A stretch of 52,745 nucleotides of DNA from NCBI GenBank assembly GCA_938083445.1, contig CALKCP010000033.1:1-52745 (forward strand), given 5' to 3'. Shown piece by piece: positions 25,177 to 34,719 of this stretch (its first letter is position 1; each line of letters starts with the position of its first letter). Source of the DNA: an uncultured Ulvibacter sp. (lineage in GTDB: Bacteria; Bacteroidota; Bacteroidia; Flavobacteriales; Flavobacteriaceae). The position numbers and the translations under genes are program-made. The notes beneath the pieces were generated by a model that saw nothing but the letters and a program-made list of their open reading frames with translations, did not search any database and had not been told where the DNA came from.

Positions 25177-26841
25177 ATGATATATAAATTAATACCTGCC
25201 GCATGTTTACTTTTTTTATTAGTGGGATGTTTAGCAGTGGAAAAAGATAAAAAAGAAGTTGTTACACATAAAGCACCTTTTGTTTGGGAAGGAGCCAATC
25301 TGTACTTTCTCTTAACGGACAGATTTAATAATGGAGATACTTCCAACGACGTGAACTTTAATAGAACCTCAGAAACTGCTGTGCTTAGAGGGTTTGAAGG
25401 GGGTGATATAAAAGGTGTGACTCAAAAGATCGAAGCAGACTATTTTAGCGATTTGGGTGTAAATGCTATTTGGCTGTCGCCTGTAGTAGAGCAAATACAT
25501 CATGGTACCGATGAAGGTACTGGGATGACCTATGGCTTTCATGGCTATTGGACTAAGGATTGGACACGTTTAGATCCTAATTTCGGCACCCCGGACGATC
25601 TAAAGGACTTGGTGGATGCTGCTCATAACAAAGGAATCAGGATTGTTTTAGATGCCGTAATTAATCATACGGGACCCGTTACAGATGCGGATACGGTGTG
25701 GCCAAAGGAGTGGGTTAGAACAACGCCTCCATGCGAGTATAAAGATTACGAATCAACCGTAACCTGCACCTTAGTGAAGAATTTACCGGATATTCTAACA
25801 GAGAGTAATCAAGACGTGAACCTTCCACCACAGCTCGTTGAGAAATGGATAACCGAAGGCCGGTATGAGGAGGAAGTTGCCGAATTGGATGCGTTCTTTA
25901 AAAGAACAGGACATCCGCGAGCACCTCGGTTTTATATCATGAAATGGCTTACAGATTATATTACAGACTACGGCATTGATGGCTATAGAGTAGATACTGT
26001 AAAACATACAGAGGAATACGTATGGCAAGAGTTTAGAAAAGAATGCGATTATGCCTTTGAACAATGGAAATTGAATCATCCGAAAGATGTATTGGACGAC
26101 ACTAATTTTTATATGGTAGGGGAGATCTACAACTACGGAATTTCAACCGGAAAGAATTATGATTTTGGTGATAGGAAGGTAAATTATTTTGAGGATAGCT
26201 TCAATAGTTTGATCAATTTTGAGTTTAAATGGGATGCGGCAAAAGTGTCATATGAGGAACTTTTTTCAAAGAATGCGCAAATTCTGAAGGATTCCCTCTC
26301 CGGCTTCGGCACCCTAAACTATTTAACATCTCATGACGATGGAAGCCCCTTCGATGCAAAGCGCGAAAACACTTTTAAGACAGGAACATTATTACTGTTA
26401 AGTCCTGGCACGTCGCAAATATATTATGGTGACGAATCGGCTAGAACCCTCATTGTTGAGGGCGCACAAGGTGATGCTACGCTCAGGTCTCCTATGAATT
26501 GGGAGAATATTGAGAATGACAGCAAGACCAAAGAGCTTCTATTGCACTGGCAAAAGCTTGGGACGTTTCGTGCACGTCACCCTTCTATAGGAGCAGGTAC
26601 ACATAAAATGATAAGTGAAATGCCTTATGTTTTTAAGAGAGACTACAACAAAGGACCTTATCGAGATGCAGTAGTTGTTGCATTGGATGTTGCTAAAGGC
26701 GATAAAGAAATTTCTATTCTTGGAGCTTTTAAAGAGGGTTCTGAACTGATAGATGCCTATTCTGGTATCGAGACTTCAGTTGTGGATGGTAAAGTAAAAT
26801 TTGCATCAGATTTTAATATGGTATTGCTTGAAATGAAATGA
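25177..26841 (+). CDS. Alpha-amylase family (GH13) lipoprotein
   Basis: The 554-residue product has a lipoprotein signal with lipobox LVGC (Cys18), so it is anchored in a membrane facing the periplasm or cell surface. All four GH13 regions are visible: DAVINHTG; GYRVDTVKHT with nucleophile Asp273; MVGEIYN with acid Glu316; and SHDDGSPFD with Asp387. It should cut alpha-1,4-glucans to maltodextrins for the GH65 enzyme upstream. The signal Cys is followed by LAVEKDKK, a weaker surface-export signal than in the PUL lipoproteins, so a periplasmic location is plausible. Confidence 0.93.
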   Translation: MIYKLIPAACLLFLLVGCLAVEKDKKEVVTHKAPFVWEGANLYFLLTDRFNNGDTSNDVNFNRTSETAVLRGFEGGDIKGVTQKIEADYFSDLGVNAIWLSPVVEQIHHGTDEGTGMTYGFHGYWTKDWTRLDPNFGTPDDLKDLVDAAHNKGIRIVLDAVINHTGPVTDADTVWPKEWVRTTPPCEYKDYESTVTCTLVKNLPDILTESNQDVNLPPQLVEKWITEGRYEEEVAELDAFFKRTGHPRAPRFYIMKWLTDYITDYGIDGYRVDTVKHTEEYVWQEFRKECDYAFEQWKLNHPKDVLDDTNFYMVGEIYNYGISTGKNYDFGDRKVNYFEDSFNSLINFEFKWDAAKVSYEELFSKNAQILKDSLSGFGTLNYLTSHDDGSPFDAKRENTFKTGTLLLLSPGTSQIYYGDESARTLIVEGAQGDATLRSPMNWENIENDSKTKELLLHWQKLGTFRARHPSIGAGTHKMISEMPYVFKRDYNKGPYRDAVVVALDVAKGDKEISILGAFKEGSELIDAYSGIETSVVDGKVKFASDFNMVLLEMK

Positions 26842-27142
26842 AGCTTAAAATTATGAATAGCGCAACCATTGTAGTGTACCAACTAGAATATTTAGTGTCG
26901 TATTCTTAATTTGAATTATTTTTAGTTCAGATGAGATAGACCACGAAAAAATGTTAGACAACTATAATTCAATTTTCAAGTTTTTCGAAAAGAAACAAGA
27001 CGCAAGACACTCTTTTAAACTATAGAGGTAGTTGTTGATAATTAAATAATTAGTTAATGTTCCTCCTGTTTCTTTATTAGGATGGGTGCTTTTTCTATAA
27101 ATTTAATTTACATTTATCAAAATTAACAGAGTTTACGAGCAT
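26842..27142. other. Gene-free gap between GH13 and the SusR-like regulator
   Basis: No coding frame was found. A short hairpin (AGAATA at 26885-26890 with TATTCT at 26901-26906), followed by AT-rich sequence, could be a weak terminator for the pgmB-GH65-GH13 unit. The promoter of the regulator should also lie here, but no consensus TAnnTTTG box was identified. Confidence 0.5.
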
Positions 27143-29944
27143 TTGAGGTTTCAATCAATTTATACATTTCTTTTTATTTTCTTTTGGCTTTCTTTCGGAA
27201 TTGCTCAAGAGCTACCTCCTATAACAAACTATGGATCAGGTGAATATAAAGGTGGGAATCAGAACTGGGGAATTACACAGAGCGATAAGGGTTATTTGTA
27301 CGTAGCCAATAACGAAGGCTTGTTGGAGTACAATGGCGAAGATTGGAATACATATGCTTCTCCAAATGGAACTATTTTACGATGTGTATTGGCCGATAAT
27401 GGAAATGTATACACCGGAAGCTATATGGATTTTGGCTATTGGACAAGAGATATTACTGGGGCATTAGAATATCACTCGATAGGCGAATCTGTTTATGCCG
27501 AAATGATCGTAGATGAAAATTTTTGGGGTATAGAGGCAATAGGCGATTGGATTCTTTTCCAATCATTAAATCGGATTTACATATACAATACTAAAAAAGA
27601 AACGATTAACTACATAAATACGACCGGGTTGGTAAATATGTTTATGATCGAGGACAGTATTTATTTTCAGGATGTAAATGAGGGCGTTTATAAAATTACA
27701 AATGGTATTTCAAAAAAGTTTGAACCTCTAAGTGCATTAAAGGAGAACCGAATTATTAACATTTTTGGGGATGATAACGAGCTGCTCATTTTAACTGAAA
27801 CGAATGGCTTCTACACATTAAAAAATAACAAAATTACAAAATGGATAATACCTGCCAATGAGGAACTCGAAGGTGTAAGTGTTTATAGTGGGATTAAACT
27901 ACAAGATGGATCTTATGCAATAGGCACGATCTCAAAGGGATTATTAATATTGAATCCCTCAGGAGAAATACATTATAGCTTAAATCAAGCGAATGGACTA
28001 AACAATAATACCGTCCTTTCACTATTTGAGGATAAGGATCAAAACATTTGGGTTGGATTGGATAATGGAATCGATTTGATTAACTTAAAATCTCCGATTA
28101 AAATTTTCAATGATGAGAAAGGGAAGATAGGTGCTGTATATGCTTCGAAGGAATATGAGGGTAATTTATACTTAGGTACAAATCAAGGATTATTTTATAA
28201 GGATCGAAATGAGAAGGGTGATTTTAAATTTGTCGCAAAAACAAATGGACAGGTTTGGGATTTATTTATTCATGACAACACCCTTTTCTGCGCTCATAAT
28301 TTAGGAACATTTGTTGTAAAAAATGGTGAGGCCAACTTGGTCTCTGCGATACCCGGAACTTGGAGTATTCAAGTTATCCCGAACAGTTTGGATTTATTGC
28401 AAGGAAATTATGCCGGTATAAGTGTTTTAGAAAAAAAGGCAGGGCAGTGGCAAGTAAAAAATAAAATCAATGGATTTGATTATTCTGGAAAGTTTTTAGA
28501 AATCTATAATGAAAATACGCTTTGGATAAATCATGAGTATAAAGGCGTTTTTAAGCTGAAAGTTGATAAAGAATATAACAACATCACCGAGGTTGCTCTA
28601 GATACAACCGCAAAAAAAGGAAAAAGTTCTGGTCTTATTAAATTTGAAGATACATTGATATATGCCTCAGACAACGGAGTGTTCACCTATGATAGTACGC
28701 TTAAAAACTTTGTTAAAGACTCCTTGTTCAGTTCTATTTTTTCAAAAGAAAATAAATATACCTCGGGAAAAATGGTTGTTGATCTTGAAAATAATTTATG
28801 GTTGTCTTCTGAAAAGTCATTAAATTATTTTAGGAAAGGACAGTTTTCAAACGAATTAATGTTAAGTACAATTGCTATTCCAACTGCGCTCAGAAATTCG
28901 ATTATAGGATATGAAAATGCCTCAGTCTTAAATAATGGAACCTATCTTTTAGGGACTACTTCGGGCTATTTGATATTGGATAAGTCTATAACGGAGCCTA
29001 ATATTAACACCATCTACTTAAACGCCATTCGGGTACGTCTAAATGAGGACGAGATTAGGCTTCCAATTCAAAATGAGGTGCTTCAACTAAAAGCAGAAGA
29101 AAACACAATTAACTTTGATTATAGTGTTCCAGACTTCAGTAAATACCTAACGACTGAATACCAATATTTTCTGGAGGGATATAATAGTGACTGGAGTAAT
29201 TGGAGAGCGGTTAACGCTATTACATATGAAAACTTACCACCTGGAGAGTACACATTTAAAGCTCGATCCAGGACCGGAAACGTACTTTCTTCAAACGAGA
29301 TTCTAACCAAATTTGAGATAGCTAGCCCCTGGTATAGTACCAATGCCGCAATTGCTTCATACATCTTAATTGCATTGTTGTTTTTTCTAGCTATCAATTC
29401 TGCGTATGTGAGATATTTTAGAAGTCAAAGAAGAATCTTGTTGGAAAAGACAGATAAGGATATTGAGTTGAAAGAATTAGAAAAGCAAAAAGAGATTATT
29501 CAATTACAGAACAAACATCTTAATCTTGATATCGAGGCGAGAAATAGAGAGTTGGCTATTTCTACAATGAACATGATCAATAAAAATGAAACACTTAATG
29601 CCATAAAGGATGAATTAGGGCAATTAAAAGACGAAACAAGTATTCGCTCTGTGATGAAGGTTATAGATTCGAATCTCAATAATAAGGAAGATTGGAAGTT
29701 TTTTGAAGAGGCGTTTAACCATGCGGATAAAAACTTCTTCAAGAAGGTGAAAGAAAAGCACCCAGAGCTCACATCAAATGATTTACGACTATGTGTCTAT
29801 TTAAGAATGAATCTTTCATCTAAGGAAATCGCACCTTTACTTAATATATCACACCGAAGCGTTGAAATAAAGCGCTACAGATTGCGTAAAAAAATAAGTC
29901 TTAATCGAAATGTTAATCTAAACGACTATTTTATCCGCCTTTAG
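27143..29944 (+). CDS. SusR-like transmembrane regulator (propeller, Y_Y_Y, LuxR-type HTH)
   Basis: This 933-residue one-component membrane sensor has a signal peptide, then a periplasmic beta-propeller of two-component-regulator type repeats (for example DKDQNIWVGLDNGIDLINL), then a Y_Y_Y domain (about 640-725, with YQYFLEGYNSDWSNWRAVN and LPPGEYTFKARS). One membrane segment lies at about 735-757, followed by a coiled coil (about 770-830) and a C-terminal LuxR/GerE-type HTH (about 875-925: LTSNDLRLCVYLRMNLSSKE). No histidine kinase domain is present, so this is SusR-type rather than a hybrid two-component system. It sits between the alpha- and beta-glucan blocks. The start is read as TTG. 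Confidence 0.88.
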   Translation: MRFQSIYTFLFIFFWLSFGIAQELPPITNYGSGEYKGGNQNWGITQSDKGYLYVANNEGLLEYNGEDWNTYASPNGTILRCVLADNGNVYTGSYMDFGYWTRDITGALEYHSIGESVYAEMIVDENFWGIEAIGDWILFQSLNRIYIYNTKKETINYINTTGLVNMFMIEDSIYFQDVNEGVYKITNGISKKFEPLSALKENRIINIFGDDNELLILTETNGFYTLKNNKITKWIIPANEELEGVSVYSGIKLQDGSYAIGTISKGLLILNPSGEIHYSLNQANGLNNNTVLSLFEDKDQNIWVGLDNGIDLINLKSPIKIFNDEKGKIGAVYASKEYEGNLYLGTNQGLFYKDRNEKGDFKFVAKTNGQVWDLFIHDNTLFCAHNLGTFVVKNGEANLVSAIPGTWSIQVIPNSLDLLQGNYAGISVLEKKAGQWQVKNKINGFDYSGKFLEIYNENTLWINHEYKGVFKLKVDKEYNNITEVALDTTAKKGKSSGLIKFEDTLIYASDNGVFTYDSTLKNFVKDSLFSSIFSKENKYTSGKMVVDLENNLWLSSEKSLNYFRKGQFSNELMLSTIAIPTALRNSIIGYENASVLNNGTYLLGTTSGYLILDKSITEPNINTIYLNAIRVRLNEDEIRLPIQNEVLQLKAEENTINFDYSVPDFSKYLTTEYQYFLEGYNSDWSNWRAVNAITYENLPPGEYTFKARSRTGNVLSSNEILTKFEIASPWYSTNAAIASYILIALLFFLAINSAYVRYFRSQRRILLEKTDKDIELKELEKQKEIIQLQNKHLNLDIEARNRELAISTMNMINKNETLNAIKDELGQLKDETSIRSVMKVIDSNLNNKEDWKFFEEAFNHADKNFFKKVKEKHPELTSNDLRLCVYLRMNLSSKEIAPLLNISHRSVEIKRYRLRKKISLNRNVNLNDYFIRL

Positions 29945-29979
29945 GAAACACATCACTTGATTGTTTCGGCACAACACAG

Positions 29980-29998
29980 CTACAACATTACTACAACA
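29980..29998. promoter_or_regulatory. 11-bp-spaced direct repeats upstream of susC
   Basis: CTACAACA occurs at 29980-29987 and again at 29991-29998, one helical turn apart, with further related CAACA and CTACTACTAC words nearby. The region from 29945 to 30202 holds no gene and must contain the control region of the susC operon. The repeats are a candidate binding site for the adjacent SusR-like protein; no -7 consensus box was recognised close to the start. Confidence 0.35.
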
Positions 29999-30202
29999 AA
30001 CAACAGTTTGTGTACAATTCTGCTACTACTACATCGTTTTTTAAACAAGTCTTATTGTGAGCTCGACTATTGTAATTACTAATCATTCATTGATAAATTG
30101 ACAGAAAGTCCTGCTAAATATTGCGATGTATGTTTTTTGTATAGGATTTTTTTATGGTTTTACTAATTGTATCATCTACATTGTAACCATAATTTTATAC
30201 AG

Positions 30203-33200
30203 ATGAAATATAGTTTTCTTATTGCAGCATTTTTACTCGTCACGACGTTTTCTTTTGCACAAAATTTTAATGTGAACGGAACCCTAGTTGAAGCAGACAC
30301 CAATTTTCCTTTATTAGGAGCGTCGGTGATTCAAAAAGGAACATCCAACGGCGTGATTTCCGATTTTGATGGAAATTTCAGTATTGATGGGATTCCCATG
30401 AATGCGGTCTTAGAAATCTCTTACTTAGGTTTCGAAACCAAAGAAGTAGTTGTAACATCCGCCAATTTTTTGAATATCAAGTTGGAAACGGATTCAGAAT
30501 CCCTAGACGAGGTAGTCGTTGTAGGATATGGAACGCAAAGGAAGAAAGAAATAACAGGAGCCGTATCGGTAGTTTCGAGTGAAACTATAGAAGAACTTGC
30601 TCCAACCCGTATAGAGGAAGCATTACAGGGGCAAATTTCAGGTGTCAATATAACGGCAACTTCAGGTGCACCGGGAAGTGGGTCAAATATTAGGATTCGT
30701 GGAATTTCAACCAATGGTAACAATCAACCCTTGATTTTAGTAGATGGAAATGTTGTGCAGGAGTTGAGTGTAATAAACCCGTCCGATATTGAAAGTATTT
30801 CGGTGCTAAAAGATGCAACAGCTGGTATATATGGTGTGCGAGCGGCAAATGGAGTTATACTCATAACAACGAAGACAGGACGAAAGGGTTCAGAATTAAA
30901 GTTTGATTATAATGTGTATGCTGGTTTTCAAGAAACGACTAGAAAGCTAAGTACATTGAATGCTACACAATACGGACTTCTTGTAAATGAGTCATTCGCG
31001 AACAATGGCGAATCTATTCCTTTTCCCAATGTTGCTCCATTAGGAGCAGGTACAGATTGGCAAGATGAAGTTTTTACCAACGCAATAAAGTTGAGTAATG
31101 ATTTTAGTATGAGAGGTGGAACAGAGAATTCAACCTATTCTTTTGGAGCTTCATTGCTTAGCCAAGATGGTATTGTGGGTGGAAATAAATCAAACTTTAC
31201 CAGATATAATACAAGGTTGAATTTCAATACTGAGATTTTAGATAAAATAAAATTGAAATCTGGCCTTACCTATGTAGGGACCAGTAATAAGGGACTTGCT
31301 CAAAATTCGTTGGGCTCTGTTTTATTTAATGCATTAAACAATGACCCCACTTTAAATGTGCTAGATGATAATGGGGACTTTACCTTATCGGAAGGTACAG
31401 GCGGAGAGGTTATAAATCCAGTAGCTCAGATTGCAAACACGAATAATACAACCAAGGTGAATAAGATAAGTGGATTTTTTGGCCTCAATTACGAGTTCAT
31501 GAAAAACTTTTCGGCCGAGGCAAATATTCAATTTAATTATGCTGAAGTAGAGGGCAGAACATTCAACCCTATTGCTTACTATGGTGCGGGTAAAGTTTTT
31601 AACAAGGATCGAAGTGAATATATTGAAACTTTAAACACGTTCAATGACTATACTTTTGACGCTTTTATAAACTATGAAAATACATTTGCAGAAAAACACC
31701 ACCTCAATGTAATTTTAGGTACATCTGTTTTTAAGACTGAAGGTGAATTTTCTGGATCTATAGGTTTTGACTTAGAGGGATATAATTTCGGAAATGCCAG
31801 CCTTAGTAACTCTTCCGATGTTATCAACTTCTTTCCAAACGGAAATGCTACTTTCGATTCACGTCTTTTATCTTACTTTGGAAGGGTTCAATACGATTAC
31901 AAAGGAAAGTACTTGCTCTCTGCTGTTATTCGCCGAGACGGCTCGACAAAATTTGGTCCTGATAATAGATTTGGTTATTTCCCATCGGCTTCTGTTGGTT
32001 GGATCATGTCTGATGAAAAATTCTTAGAAGATTCGTCACTTGTTAACTTTTTGAAATTAAGAGCCTCTTATGGGATATTAGGAAATGATGGGATTCCAGA
32101 CTACAGATACGTTTCAATTCTCAACGGAGAGGGAGTTTATGTTTTTAATAACGAATTGATTATTGGTATAGCGCAAGGTGCAATTGCGAATCCTGAAATT
32201 AGATGGGAGCAGCAAGAGACATTTGACGTGGGTGTCGATGCTAGGTTTTTATCAAACAGATTAAACATTGCCATGGATTACTTCGATCGTAGAACCAATG
32301 ATTTATTACTAATCCCAGGTGTTTCTTCCATACTAGGAAATACAGCTCCAGGTTCATCCGCACCTTTTGTGAATGCAGGGGATGTTTCAAATAAAGGGTT
32401 TGAATTTCAGATAGGGTATAATGATAAATTTTCAGATGATATCTCTTTTGGAGTTAATTATAACTTTACAACACTGAAAAACGAAGTTCTTAAAGTAGAC
32501 AATGGTCTCGGTTTTATTTCAGGAGGTGGTTTTGGAATAGGTCAAGGGGATGTTGCGAGAATGGAAGTAGGTATGCCAATTGGGTTTTTCTATGGGTTGC
32601 AAACAGACGGTATTTTTCAGACACAAGCTGAGGTTGATGCACACCCAACACAAATAGCATTGGGTGCAAATGCACAGCCTGGAGATATTCGATTCGTTGA
32701 TACCAATGGCGATGGAATGATTGACCTTAAAGATAAAACGGCTATCGGAGATCCAATTCCGGATATTACAATGGGAATCAATGTGTCGTTTGATTATAAA
32801 AATCTTGATTTTCAAATGTATGTCTTTAGTTCAATAGGAAATGAAATTGTTCGAAACTATGATAGAAACTTGGCACTAACCAATCGCACAACCTATGCAT
32901 TGGACAGATGGACAGGCGCTGGAACAAGCAATGTGAATCCGAGAGCAACAACAGGTGCTACTGGTAATGGGATTTTTTCCGATTATTTTGTAGAAGACGG
33001 TTCGTTTGTTAGGGCACAAAATATGCAATTAGGGTATTCCTTTTCTGACAAGGTAATTACCGATATAGGATTGGATAAATTAAGAATATATGCTTCTGTA
33101 GGTAATGTGTTTACACTTACTAAATACAGAGGTTTTGACCCAACTACTTCTTCAGGTAACCCGATAGGAGGTGGTTTTGATAATGGTTTTTACCCATCTC

Positions 33201-33238
33201 CGAGGACTTTCTTATTAGGAGTGAATTTAAAATTTTAG
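30203..33238 (+). CDS. susC: SusC/RagA-family TonB-linked outer-membrane transporter
   Basis: This 1011-residue outer-membrane barrel imports oligosaccharides using TonB energy. Signal peptide MKYSFLIAAFLLVTTFSFAQ, then a carboxypeptidase-regulatory-like domain (about 20-105), then the TonB box and SusC signature SLDEVVVVGYGTQRKKEITG, a plug with IRIRGISTNGNNQPLILVDG, and a 22-strand barrel ending in an aromatic residue (VNLKF). The ATG at 30203 is chosen because it begins the signal peptide. The SusD partner follows after 4 bp. Neighbouring GH16 and GH3 enzymes suggest beta-glucan oligosaccharides as cargo. Confidence 0.95.
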   Translation: MKYSFLIAAFLLVTTFSFAQNFNVNGTLVEADTNFPLLGASVIQKGTSNGVISDFDGNFSIDGIPMNAVLEISYLGFETKEVVVTSANFLNIKLETDSESLDEVVVVGYGTQRKKEITGAVSVVSSETIEELAPTRIEEALQGQISGVNITATSGAPGSGSNIRIRGISTNGNNQPLILVDGNVVQELSVINPSDIESISVLKDATAGIYGVRAANGVILITTKTGRKGSELKFDYNVYAGFQETTRKLSTLNATQYGLLVNESFANNGESIPFPNVAPLGAGTDWQDEVFTNAIKLSNDFSMRGGTENSTYSFGASLLSQDGIVGGNKSNFTRYNTRLNFNTEILDKIKLKSGLTYVGTSNKGLAQNSLGSVLFNALNNDPTLNVLDDNGDFTLSEGTGGEVINPVAQIANTNNTTKVNKISGFFGLNYEFMKNFSAEANIQFNYAEVEGRTFNPIAYYGAGKVFNKDRSEYIETLNTFNDYTFDAFINYENTFAEKHHLNVILGTSVFKTEGEFSGSIGFDLEGYNFGNASLSNSSDVINFFPNGNATFDSRLLSYFGRVQYDYKGKYLLSAVIRRDGSTKFGPDNRFGYFPSASVGWIMSDEKFLEDSSLVNFLKLRASYGILGNDGIPDYRYVSILNGEGVYVFNNELIIGIAQGAIANPEIRWEQQETFDVGVDARFLSNRLNIAMDYFDRRTNDLLLIPGVSSILGNTAPGSSAPFVNAGDVSNKGFEFQIGYNDKFSDDISFGVNYNFTTLKNEVLKVDNGLGFISGGGFGIGQGDVARMEVGMPIGFFYGLQTDGIFQTQAEVDAHPTQIALGANAQPGDIRFVDTNGDGMIDLKDKTAIGDPIPDITMGINVSFDYKNLDFQMYVFSSIGNEIVRNYDRNLALTNRTTYALDRWTGAGTSNVNPRATTGATGNGIFSDYFVEDGSFVRAQNMQLGYSFSDKVITDIGLDKLRIYASVGNVFTLTKYRGFDPTTSSGNPIGGGFDNGFYPSPRTFLLGVNLKF

Positions 33239-33242
33239 AAAA

Positions 33243-34712
33243 ATGAATTTGAATAGAAAAAACGTATTTGGAATTTGCTTAACGGGGATGCTGTTATCTT
33301 TAATTATCTCATGTAGTGATGATTTTATTGATGTACCATCTAACGATCCGAATTCAGAAGAATTCTTTAACACCGAAGAAGATTACCAGCGGGCATTGAT
33401 TGGTGCTTATGATATGTTGCATTCTACGTATCTCAATGTGTTATTGGGAGAAATAGCTTCAGACAATACACTAGCAGGAGGAGAAAGTGCAAACGATGTT
33501 CCAGGAATTCAGCAAGTAGATGATATGATTCATACTTCTGAAAATATTCAACTCCGAGACATATGGGGCTGGATGTATGCCGGTGTGAATCGTGCCAATT
33601 TCATAATGGAATTTAAGGACAAAACAGAGTTTACAGGTAAAAATGAAGTGATAGGGCAAACTCGTTTTTTAAGAGCATACTATTATTTTGAACTGGTAAA
33701 GTGGTTCGGTGATGTGCCGCTAGTGGTAGATGAACGCATACTGTTTGGTGATCAATTTAATGTTGATCGCACACCAAAGGCACAAGTATATGCTCAAATA
33801 GAAGAAGATCTTGAATTCGCAGCGGCCAATTTGCCTGCGTCTCAAGCTGAAATTGGGCGTGTAACTAAAGGAGCAGCTCAAGCCTTACTAGGAAAGGTGT
33901 TGTTGTACCAAGACAAGTTTAGTGAATCAGCAAATGTTCTTGAGGCCGTTATCAATACAGGACCTTATAGTTTAATAACCGATTATTCGACCATGTTTGA
34001 AAATGACAATGAGAATAATGCTGAATCTGTTTTTGAGGTGCAGTATACCGATCTTGAAGGAGCTGGATTTGGTTGTCTTCAATGTAGTGAGGGAAATGTA
34101 GCGGTTGGGTTTAATGGCATTAGAAGTTATACAGGACCAACGTTCGAGTCTGGATTTAGTTTTAACGTTCCTACGCAAGAAGTGGTAGATGAATTTGAAA
34201 ATGGGGATAATAGAAAGGCGGTGGCTATTTTGGATATCGACGCCTGGGCAGCGTTGACTGGAGCTACTTTTGTAACTGGTTTCGAACATACGGGCTATTA
34301 CAATAGAAAGTATATCGCAAGACAAGGAGATCTTAATACAGGTGATGCGAACCTCACGAATCCAAATAATTATCGTTCCATTCGTTTTGCGGATGTTTTA
34401 CTCATGGCTTCGGAAGCGTTGAATAGAGGAGGAATAGATGATGCAAGAGCACGCACATATTTAAACAGAGTTCGACTTAGAGCTGGACTTTCAGAAGTTA
34501 CCTCAAGTGGATCGGCACTTACGTCAGCGATCTACAAAGAGCGTCGGGTAGAGTTAGTAGGAGAAGGACACCATTTCTTTGATTTGGTTCGAACAAACCG
34601 AGCAGCTGCAGAAATAGATGGATTTGTAACTGGTAAAAATGAACTTTTCCCATTACCAGCAATAGAAATAGAATTAACAGGAAATAGATGGGCTCAAAAT
34701 CCTGGATACTAA
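33243..34712 (+). CDS. susD: SusD/RagB-family surface glycan-binding lipoprotein
   Basis: This 489-residue lid partner of SusC has a lipoprotein signal with Cys24 (LIISCSDDF); the acidic SDD after the Cys fits a Bacteroidota surface-export signal. The family start VPSNDPNSEEFFNTEEDYQR, the TPR-like helices (FLRAYYYFELVKWFGDVPLV) and the C-terminal SusD core (IYKERRVELVGEGHHFFDLV) are all present. It should bind polysaccharide at the surface and close the SusC pore. It follows susC by 4 bp and precedes the SusE-position lipoprotein by 7 bp. Confidence 0.95.
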   Translation: MNLNRKNVFGICLTGMLLSLIISCSDDFIDVPSNDPNSEEFFNTEEDYQRALIGAYDMLHSTYLNVLLGEIASDNTLAGGESANDVPGIQQVDDMIHTSENIQLRDIWGWMYAGVNRANFIMEFKDKTEFTGKNEVIGQTRFLRAYYYFELVKWFGDVPLVVDERILFGDQFNVDRTPKAQVYAQIEEDLEFAAANLPASQAEIGRVTKGAAQALLGKVLLYQDKFSESANVLEAVINTGPYSLITDYSTMFENDNENNAESVFEVQYTDLEGAGFGCLQCSEGNVAVGFNGIRSYTGPTFESGFSFNVPTQEVVDEFENGDNRKAVAILDIDAWAALTGATFVTGFEHTGYYNRKYIARQGDLNTGDANLTNPNNYRSIRFADVLLMASEALNRGGIDDARARTYLNRVRLRAGLSEVTSSGSALTSAIYKERRVELVGEGHHFFDLVRTNRAAAEIDGFVTGKNELFPLPAIEIELTGNRWAQNPGY

Positions 34713-34719
34713 AAAAAAA

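Noticed and set aside
27143..29944. Hybrid two-component system (HTCS) label for the regulator
   Set aside because: The sensor part is HTCS-like, but no histidine kinase, receiver or AraC domain follows the membrane helix; the C-terminus is a LuxR-type HTH.
30100..30125. TTGACA-like -35 element before susC
   Set aside because: Proteobacterial -35/-10 consensus does not apply to the Bacteroidota housekeeping sigma factor, and no TAnnTTTG box is suitably spaced.
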